In this document: positions 58,769 to 64,000 of the stretch, piece by piece | Layout: every line of letters starts with the position of its first letter | How positions within the stretch are numbered: the first letter of the stretch is position 1 | NCBI RefSeq assembly: GCF_006440735.1 | Contig: NZ_VFUA01000023.1 | Coordinates: 1 to 64,000 of the forward strand | DNA length: 64,000 bases | Source: Mesorhizobium sp. B2-7-1 | GTDB taxonomy: Bacteria > Pseudomonadota > Alphaproteobacteria > Rhizobiales > Rhizobiaceae | Reading direction: 5' to 3' | Notes under the pieces: generated by a model | The model's database searches: none | The model's input: the letters and a program-made list of their open reading frames with translations, nothing else | What the model was told of the DNA's origin: nothing | Program-made: the position numbers and the translations under genes

Positions 58769-59515
58769 CTAATCGCCAGCCGACAGCCTGAGCTCCACCC
58801 GCTCCGCCGGAAAGCGCGACTCCGCGAACTGGATCGGCTGGCCGTCGAGCGTGACGTTGACGGCGACGGTGACCAGCACGATGGCGCCAGGCTGCAACTC
58901 CATCGCCACAAGGTCGTCGGCATCGGCATGGCGTGCCGACAGCACCGTCGATTGCCGCAGATAATCGTTGATGCCGAAACGCTTGAGCGAGGCGGTGATC
59001 GATCCCGTTTCGGCCATTGCCGCCTCGATGCCGGCGAAGCGCTTGGCGTCGAACCAGGTCGTCGCGCGCGACACCGGGTGTCCGTCGGCCTCGCCGCGCG
59101 TCTCCAGGCGGATGACGGCTGCTCCCTTGGCAAGGCCCAGCGCCTCGGCGATGCGCCGGCTGGCCGGTTCCGTCGCGGATGACAGCAGCGCGATGTGCCG
59201 TTCGCTCGTCTGCCCCTGCAGCCCCGTCGAGAAGCGCGTGCGCGCGCCGATGGGATAGGAGAGCCGCTTGCGCGACAAGACGAAGGTGCCGCGCCCCTGC
59301 TCGGCCCTCAGCACGCCATCCTGCACAAGCGCGGCAATGGCGCTGCGCACCGTATGACGGTTGACGCCGTAACGTTCGGCCAGCGCCATTTCCGGCGGCA
59401 GCGCTGCATTCTCGGCGAAATCGCCGCCCGCGATCCCCTGCAATATCTTGTCGGCGATCTGCCGCCACAGCGACACGCCGTTGCGCCTTTCGATGCTGCT
59501 CGCCAATCCAGCCAT
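58769..59515 (-). CDS. phnF: Phosphonate operon regulator PhnF (GntR/HutC subfamily)
   Basis: A 248-aa regulator with an N-terminal GntR winged helix (LWRQIADKILQGIAGGDFAENAALPPEMALAERYGVNRHTVRSAIAALVQDGVLRAEQGRGTFVLS) and a C-terminal UTRA ligand domain (about 90-240). It is divergent from phnG and probably represses the C-P lyase operon through the palindrome at 59611-59630. I chose the ATG at 59515, with GGGGGG just upstream, over one four codons earlier. Confidence 0.9.
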   Translation of the reverse strand: MAGLASSIERRNGVSLWRQIADKILQGIAGGDFAENAALPPEMALAERYGVNRHTVRSAIAALVQDGVLRAEQGRGTFVLSRKRLSYPIGARTRFSTGLQGQTSERHIALLSSATEPASRRIAEALGLAKGAAVIRLETRGEADGHPVSRATTWFDAKRFAGIEAAMAETGSITASLKRFGINDYLRQSTVLSARHADADDLVAMELQPGAIVLVTVAVNVTLDGQPIQFAESRFPAERVELRLSAGD

Positions 59516-59557
59516 TGATCCCCCCATTTCTTCGCCAGCCCGGGCAATTTTCCGCGC

Positions 59558-59575
59558 CTGTCATCCACCCGTCAT
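59558..59575 (+). promoter_or_regulatory. Pho box of the phn operon
   Basis: CTGTCAT (59558-59564), CCAC, CCGTCAT (59569-59575): 13 of 14 repeat positions match the PhoB box of two CTGTCAT units spaced by four. A TATAAT box lies at 59597-59602, 21 bases further on. It lies between divergent phnF and phnG. Confidence 0.8.
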
Positions 59576-59610
59576 GGACTCTCGGTAGGAGGTAAGTATA
59601 ATTTGTATAG

Positions 59611-59630
59611 TTGTCTATATCAATAGACAA
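59611..59630. promoter_or_regulatory. Candidate PhnF operator
   Basis: Perfect 8-bp arms TTGTCTAT (59611-59618) and ATAGACAA (59623-59630) with a 4-base spacer, just downstream of the TATAAT box, so bound protein would block transcription start. An extra TGTATAG half-site lies at 59604-59610. Confidence 0.7.
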
Positions 59631-59656
59631 ATTTTATGGATGCAGGGAGCGATGCC

Positions 59657-60118
59657 ATGCGAGGACAGGAAGCGCGCGAGCAGGCCGGGCGAAAGGCCTT
59701 GATGGCGACGCTGGCGCATGCCGCGGCCGATGAGATCGCCCGTCTCTGGAACGAGTCGGGCCTGCCTTCCGAGGCCGAGCTTCTGCGCGGCCCGGAGACC
59801 GGATTGGTGACGGTGCGCGGGCGGATCGGCGGCGGCGGCGCGCCCTTCAATGTCGGCGAGGCGACCGTCACCCGCGCCACGGTGCGGCTGCCGTCCGGAC
59901 AGGTCGGCCATTCCTATGCGCTCGGCCGCGACAAGGGCAAGGCCAGGCTCGCGGCGATCGCCGACGCGCTCTGGCAGGACCCGGCGCATCGCGAAGCGGT
60001 CGAGACGAAGCTGGCCGCACCCTTGCGTGCGGCGCTCGATGCGGCGCGCGAGACCCGGCGTGTCGAGACGGCGGCCACGAAAGTGGATTTCTTCACCATG
60101 GTGCGCGGAGAGGACTGA
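59657..60118 (+). CDS. phnG: Carbon-phosphorus lyase subunit PhnG
   Basis: A 153-aa subunit of the PhnGHIJ core complex that attaches and cleaves phosphonates on a ribose-triphosphate carrier. The family pattern is visible: GLVTVRGRIGGGGAPFNVGEATVTRATVRL and GHSYALGRDKGKARLAAIADALWQD. The frame is open from 59636, but that start lies against the operator and lacks a ribosome site. The ATG at 59657 has GGGAG 7 bases upstream, so I chose it. It overlaps phnH by one base. Confidence 0.93.
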   Translation: MRGQEAREQAGRKALMATLAHAAADEIARLWNESGLPSEAELLRGPETGLVTVRGRIGGGGAPFNVGEATVTRATVRLPSGQVGHSYALGRDKGKARLAAIADALWQDPAHREAVETKLAAPLRAALDAARETRRVETAATKVDFFTMVRGED

Positions 60119-60729
60119 TGAACATCGCCACGCAATCGATCGATGGCGGCTTCACCGAGCCGGTCTTCAACGCGCAAGTCGTGTTCCGCGCCATCATGGA
60201 CGCGATGGCGCGCCCTGGCTCCGTCCAGGCCCTGCCGCAGCTCGCGCGCCCGCCGGCGCCGCTGTCGGCGACGGCCGGCGCCGTGGCGCTGGCGCTCTGC
60301 GACAACGACACGCCGGTCTGGCTCGATCAGGCACTGCAGGCGGAAGCTTCGGTCAAGGCCTGGCTCGGCTTCCACACCGGCGCGCCTTTGGCCAACACGC
60401 CCACGGACGCGCATTTCGCCCTGATCGCCAATCCGAAGGAGATGCCGGCGCTCGACGGTTTTGCGCAAGGCACGCAGGAATATCCCGACCGCTCGACGAC
60501 GCTGATCCTGCTCACCGGCGATCTCGGCTCCGGCCCGACGCTGCTGCTCGAAGGCCCCGGCATCGAGAAGACGGCGATGATCGCGCCGACCGGCATGCCG
60601 CGCCATTTCGTCGAGCAGTGGAAGCAGAACAACCAGCGTTTCCCGCGTGGGGTCGACATCATCCTGGCGGCGCCCGGCAGCCTCGCCTGCCTGCCGCGCA
60701 CCACCCGCATCAGAACGATGGAGGCATGA
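60118..60729 (+). CDS. phnH: Carbon-phosphorus lyase subunit PhnH
   Basis: A 203-aa core subunit with a degenerate PLP-transferase-like fold. Typical sequence: FTEPVFNAQVVFRAIMDAMARPGSV at the start, CDNDTPVWLDQ in the middle, and LEGPGIEKTAMIAPTG and FPRGVDIILAAPGSLACLPRTTRI near the end. It joins PhnG, PhnI and PhnJ in the lyase complex. Start overlaps the phnG stop (TGATG), and phnI follows one base after its stop, showing a compact operon. Confidence 0.93.
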   Translation: MNIATQSIDGGFTEPVFNAQVVFRAIMDAMARPGSVQALPQLARPPAPLSATAGAVALALCDNDTPVWLDQALQAEASVKAWLGFHTGAPLANTPTDAHFALIANPKEMPALDGFAQGTQEYPDRSTTLILLTGDLGSGPTLLLEGPGIEKTAMIAPTGMPRHFVEQWKQNNQRFPRGVDIILAAPGSLACLPRTTRIRTMEA

Positions 60730-60730
60730 C

Positions 60731-61846
60731 ATGTATGTCGCGGTAAAGGGCGGTGAGGCCGCCATTGCCAATGCGCATCGCCTGCTTGCCGATCGCCGTC
60801 GCGGCGACCGCACGGTGCCGGCGCTGCGCCTCGACCAGATCGTCGAGCAGTTGGCGCTCGGCGTCGACCGCGTGATGAGCGAAGGTTCGCTCTATGACCG
60901 CGAGCTGGCGGCACTGGCCGTCGTCCAGGCGCGCGGCGACATGATCGAGGCGATCTTCCTGGTGCGCGCCTACCGCACCACGCTGCCGCGCTTCGGCTAC
61001 ACCAATCCGGTCGATACTGGCGCGATGCAGCTCGAGCGGCGCGTATCGGCCACCTACAAGGACCTACCCGGCGGGCAGGTGCTCGGCCCGACCTTCGACT
61101 ATACCCACCGCCTGCTCGATCCCGAGCTTGCCGCCGGCGCCGACGTCGAGACACCGGCGCAACGTTCGGCCGAAGTCGAAGCCATGCCGCGCGTCTCCGC
61201 GATCCTTGCCCATGAAGGCCTGATCGAGGTCGACGGCGAGATGCCGCTTGACCATGTGCCCGGCGACATAACGCGCGAGCCGCTGCAATTCCCGATGGCG
61301 CGCGACATCCGCCTGCAGGCGCTGTCGCGCGGTGACGAAGGCTTCCTGCTGGCGCTCGGCTATTCGACGCAGCGCGGCTACGCCCGCAACCACCCCTTTG
61401 TCGGCGAGGTGCGCATCGGCGAGGTCGAGCTGGAGCTGGACGTGCCGGAGCTGCCTTTCGCCGTGCCGCTCGGCTCCATCCGCGTCACCGAATGCCAGAT
61501 GGTCAACCAGTTCAAGGGCTCGGCCAAGGCGCCGCCGCAGTTCACCCGCGGCTACGGCCTGGTCTTCGGCCAGAGCGAGCGCAAGGCGATGGCCATGGCG
61601 CTGTGCGATCGGGCGCTGCGCGCCGGCGAGCTTGGCGAGGATGTCGTCGCCGCCGCGCAGGACGAGGAGTTCGTCATCTCGCATTCCGACAATGTCCAGG
61701 CGACCGGCTTCGTCGAGCATCTGAAGCTGCCGCATTATGTCGACTTCCAGGCCGAACTCGGCCTGGTTCGCCGCATGCGCGCCGAATATGAAGCTCGCGA
61801 AAACGAGGACAAGGCCGCCGAGGAAAAGCGGGAGGCGGCGGAATGA
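60731..61846 (+). CDS. phnI: Carbon-phosphorus lyase subunit PhnI
   Basis: A 371-aa subunit that, with PhnG, H and L, exchanges the adenine of ATP for phosphonate to make ribose-1-phosphonate triphosphate. The protein starts MYVAVKGGEAAIANAHRLL and shows ARGDMIEAIFLVRAYRTTLPRFGYTNPV, HEGLIEVDG, SRGDEGFLLALGYSTQRGYARNHPFVGEVR and TECQMVNQFKGSAKAPPQFTRGYGLVFGQSERKAM, all typical. An acidic charged tail ends it. A gene on the opposite strand separates it from phnJ. Confidence 0.95.
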   Translation: MYVAVKGGEAAIANAHRLLADRRRGDRTVPALRLDQIVEQLALGVDRVMSEGSLYDRELAALAVVQARGDMIEAIFLVRAYRTTLPRFGYTNPVDTGAMQLERRVSATYKDLPGGQVLGPTFDYTHRLLDPELAAGADVETPAQRSAEVEAMPRVSAILAHEGLIEVDGEMPLDHVPGDITREPLQFPMARDIRLQALSRGDEGFLLALGYSTQRGYARNHPFVGEVRIGEVELELDVPELPFAVPLGSIRVTECQMVNQFKGSAKAPPQFTRGYGLVFGQSERKAMAMALCDRALRAGELGEDVVAAAQDEEFVISHSDNVQATGFVEHLKLPHYVDFQAELGLVRRMRAEYEARENEDKAAEEKREAAE

Positions 61847-61848
61847 GC

Positions 61849-62046
61849 TTAATGACCGCTACCGGAATGTCCGCCGCCGCCATCGAAGGAACCGCCGCCG
61901 GAGCCGGAGCCACTGACGCCGGCGACGGTCTCGCCGTGCGGAGGATCCTTTGGCGCCGGGAGAAACATCTTCCGCAGCGCGAAAGCCGCAACGCCGGCGA
62001 AGACCAGCAACAGCACGCCAAGATGCATCCAACCGGTAGAATCCAT
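61849..62046 (-). CDS. Small membrane protein with Gly/His-rich tail, inside the phn operon on the opposite strand
   Basis: A 65-aa frame on the strand opposite to phn. It has a single membrane helix (HLGVLLLVFAGVAAFALRKMF, about 8-28) and a tail of mixed Gly, Ser, Asp and His (SGSGGGSFDGGGGHSGSGH). The ATG at 62046 has GGGAG well placed upstream. It fills the 259-bp gap between phnI and phnJ. Function unknown; no family is recognised with confidence. Transcription against the phn message could create antisense effects. Confidence 0.6.
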   Translation of the reverse strand: MDSTGWMHLGVLLLVFAGVAAFALRKMFLPAPKDPPHGETVAGVSGSGSGGGSFDGGGGHSGSGH

Positions 62047-62105
62047 GTGGATCTGCTCCCGCGTCTTGAGCGTCAAATCCTTACCACAGAGCGGACGTGA
62101 TCGCC

Positions 62106-63005
62106 ATGACCGACATCGCCACCTACAACTTCGCCTATCTCGACGAGCAGACCAAAAGGATGATCCGCCGCGCCATCCTGAAAGGCATCGCCATTCCCGG
62201 CTACCAGGTGCCTTTCGCCTCGCGCGAGATGCCGATGCCCTATGGCTGGGGCACCGGCGGCGTCCAGGTCACCGCCTCGATCATCGGCCCGGATGACGTG
62301 CTGAAAGTCATCGACCAGGGCGCCGACGACACCACAAACGCCGTCTCGATCCGCGCCTTCTTCAAGAAGGTCGCCAACGTCGCCGTGACCACCGAAACCG
62401 CGACGGCGACCATCATCCAGACCAGGCACCGCATCCCCGAGCATCCGCTCAACGCGGGCCAGGTGCTGGTCTTCCAGGTGCCGATCCCCGAGCCGCTGCG
62501 CTTCCTCGAGCCGCGCGAGACCGAGACACGAAAGATGCATGCGCTGGAGGAATACGGCCTCATGCATGTGAAGCTCTACGAGGACATCGCCAGGCACGGC
62601 CGCATCGCCACCACCTATGCCTATCCGGTCAAGGTCGAGGGCCGCTATGTGATGGACCCCTCGCCGACGCCGAAATTCGATAATCCAAAGATGCATCGCT
62701 CGCCGGCTTTGCAGCTGTTCGGCGCCGGCCGTGAGAAGCGCATCTACGCGGTACCGCCCCTCACCGACGTCGTCAGCCTCGACTTCGAGGATCATCCCTT
62801 CGAGGTCCAGACCTTCGACCAGCCCTGCGCGCTCTGCGGCGCCGAGAATGTCTATCTCGACGAGGTCATCCTCGACGACCATGGCGGCCACATGTTCGTC
62901 TGCTCGGACACCGACCATTGCGAGAAGCGGCGCGAAGATGGCCATCACGGCCACCTCGCCGCCGAAACCAATCTTGCCTCTGGGAAAACGGAGCCGGCAG
63001 AATGA
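62106..63005 (+). CDS. phnJ: Carbon-phosphorus lyase, radical SAM subunit PhnJ
   Basis: A 299-aa radical-SAM enzyme that breaks the C-P bond. The N-terminal DIATYNFAYLDEQTKRMIRRAILKGIAIPGYQVPF is typical. Near the C-terminus CALCG supplies two cluster Cys, and CSDTDHC supplies the third cluster ligand and the final Cys that in E. coli acts as the thiyl radical. All four are present. I chose the ATG at 62106 over a GTG three codons earlier. It overlaps phnK by four bases. His/acid-rich C-terminal extension after the Cys set. Confidence 0.95.
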   Translation: MTDIATYNFAYLDEQTKRMIRRAILKGIAIPGYQVPFASREMPMPYGWGTGGVQVTASIIGPDDVLKVIDQGADDTTNAVSIRAFFKKVANVAVTTETATATIIQTRHRIPEHPLNAGQVLVFQVPIPEPLRFLEPRETETRKMHALEEYGLMHVKLYEDIARHGRIATTYAYPVKVEGRYVMDPSPTPKFDNPKMHRSPALQLFGAGREKRIYAVPPLTDVVSLDFEDHPFEVQTFDQPCALCGAENVYLDEVILDDHGGHMFVCSDTDHCEKRREDGHHGHLAAETNLASGKTEPAE

Positions 63006-63778
63006 CCGACGAACCGCTGCTGCGCGTCTCCGCGCTGTCCAAATTCTACGGCTCGCGCGTCGGCTGCGAGAACGTCACTTTCGACCTTTGGCCGGGCGAG
63101 GTCCTGGCGGTGGTCGGCGAGTCCGGCTCCGGCAAGACGACGCTGCTCAACTGCCTGTCGACCAGGCTGCTGCCCTCCTCCGGCACCGCGAGCTACCGCA
63201 TGCGCGACGGCCAGTGGCGCGAGCTCTACCGGATGAGCGAGGCCGAGCGCCGCTTCCTGATGCGCACCGACTGGGGTTTCGTCCATCAGAACCCGGCCGA
63301 CGGGCTGCGCATGACGGTGTCGGCCGGCGCCAATGTCGGCGAAAGGCTGATGGCGGTCGGCGATCGCCACTATGGCAAGATCCGCGCCACCGCCGTCGAT
63401 TGGCTGTCGCGCGTCGAGATCGACGAGGACCGCATCGACGACGAGCCGCGCGCCTTTTCCGGCGGCATGCGCCAGCGCCTGCAGATCGCCCGCAACCTGG
63501 TGACCGGCCCGCGGCTCGTCTTCATGGACGAGCCGACCGGCGGCCTCGACGTATCGGTGCAGGCGCGACTGCTCGATCTGTTGCGCGGGCTGGTCACCGA
63601 CCTCGGGCTGGCCGCGATCGTCGTCACCCACGACCTCGCCGTGGCGCGGCTCCTGTCGCAGCGCATGATGGTGATGAAGGACGGCCGCGTGGTCGAAAGC
63701 GGCCTCACCGACCGCGTGCTCGACGATCCGCGCGCGCCTTATACCCAGTTGCTCGTTTCTTCGATCCTGCAGGTGTGA
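63002..63778 (+). CDS. phnK: Phosphonate C-P lyase system ATPase PhnK
   Basis: A 258-aa ABC-type ATPase that binds the PhnGHIJ core. Walker A GESGSGKTT near residue 38, signature FSGGMRQR near 157, Walker B LVFMDEPTGGLD near 177 and switch VVTHDLAVAR near 210. It has no membrane partner and is not a classical importer subunit. The ATG overlaps the phnJ stop by four bases and its stop overlaps the phnL start. Confidence 0.94.
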   Translation: MTDEPLLRVSALSKFYGSRVGCENVTFDLWPGEVLAVVGESGSGKTTLLNCLSTRLLPSSGTASYRMRDGQWRELYRMSEAERRFLMRTDWGFVHQNPADGLRMTVSAGANVGERLMAVGDRHYGKIRATAVDWLSRVEIDEDRIDDEPRAFSGGMRQRLQIARNLVTGPRLVFMDEPTGGLDVSVQARLLDLLRGLVTDLGLAAIVVTHDLAVARLLSQRMMVMKDGRVVESGLTDRVLDDPRAPYTQLLVSSILQV

Positions 63779-64000
63779 TGATGGCTACGCCTCTCGTCGT
63801 TTCCGATGTCGCCAAGAGCTTCACCATGCATCTGCGCGACGGCGTCACGCTGCCGGTGGTGGCGGGCGTCTCCTTCTCGATCCGCGCCGGCGAATGCGCC
63901 GTGCTCGGCGGCCCTTCCGGTGCGGGAAAAAGCTCGATCCTGAAGATGCTCTACGGCAACTACGCCGTCGATGAAGGCCAGATCATCGTCCAGCATGGCG
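63778..64000 (+). CDS. phnL: Phosphonate C-P lyase system protein PhnL (partial, cut by window end)
   Basis: The first 74 residues of a second ABC-type ATPase, with VVSDVAKSFTMHLRDGVTLPVVAGVSFSI and Walker A GGPSGAGKSS. PhnL supports the nucleotide-exchange step with PhnGHI. Two adjacent ATG codons (63778, 63781) are available; the first overlaps the phnK stop as TGATG. The rest, and probably phnM and phnN, lie beyond the window. Confidence 0.9.
   Translation, partial: MMATPLVVSDVAKSFTMHLRDGVTLPVVAGVSFSIRAGECAVLGGPSGAGKSSILKMLYGNYAVDEGQIIVQHG

Noticed and set aside
1-64000. Prophage, insertion sequence, integrative element or defence island
   Set aside because: No integrase, transposase, phage structural gene, tRNA-linked boundary or restriction-modification gene is visible. 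Gene content is mostly chromosomal metabolism.

Overview
The window is a GC-rich stretch of an alphaproteobacterial chromosome, most likely Mesorhizobium or a close relative in the Rhizobiales. The evidence is the olsB gene with a Pho box, the cysG-DUF2849-cysI-cysH-DUF934 sulfur operon, a short RNase D, many CUT1/CUT2 sugar transporters with dedicated regulators, and rhizobial-type palindromic intergenic repeats. I saw no phage genes, insertion sequences, CRISPR array, rRNA or tRNA. The species is an inference.

Layout. 0.1-5.5 kb: LapA-like protein, ornithine cyclodeaminase-like protein, a WYL regulator-VOC-EVE operon, two RNA methyltransferases and lspA. 5.6-12.7 kb: AcuI-type oxidoreductase, hybrid sensor kinase, olsB, a TRIC-type channel gene bracketed by two heptad-repeat hairpins, grpE, a 66-aa protein and a DJ-1/PfpI protein. 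12.9-14.5 kb: a GMC oxidoreductase broken by a single-base frameshift. 14.6-19.4 kb: assimilatory sulfate reduction and siroheme synthesis. 19.8-32.1 kb: host-attachment protein, YbaL-type antiporter, AraC regulator with divergent quinone oxidoreductase, SDR, PBP1A, an acyltransferase-SGNH protein, two small proteins, RNase D and an M20 dipeptidase. 32.1-32.6 kb: a repeat and a probable small RNA with C-rich loops. 32.6-37.9 kb: polA, a LysE exporter, a Zur-like regulator and an aldo/keto reductase.

38.0-45.6 kb is a CUT1 sugar-uptake operon (binding protein, two permeases, ATPase, isomerase, Gfo/Idh/MocA dehydrogenase) divergent from its LacI regulator, with two matching operators. 45.9-47.3 kb is gnd. 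47.5-50.7 kb is a periplasmic copper-handling cluster (DUF2946, PCuAC, YcnI, CopCD). 50.8-58.6 kb is a sugar-acid/sugar locus: a double-HTH GntR regulator, a UxaA-type dehydratase, a ribose-type ABC transporter and a zinc dehydrogenase. 58.8-64.0 kb is the C-P lyase operon phnGHIJKL (phnL cut by the window end) divergent from phnF. A small membrane-protein gene lies on the opposite strand between phnI and phnJ.

Regulatory themes. Phosphate limitation probably links olsB and phn, since both carry Pho-box-like sites. Sugar loci carry local operators. Every convergent gene pair with more than 10 bp between stop codons has an inverted-repeat element in the gap. No clearly new multi-gene system was found. 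The most interesting leads are the small RNA, the opposite-strand gene in phn, the paired operators, the repeats that supply stop codons, and the double-HTH regulator locus.
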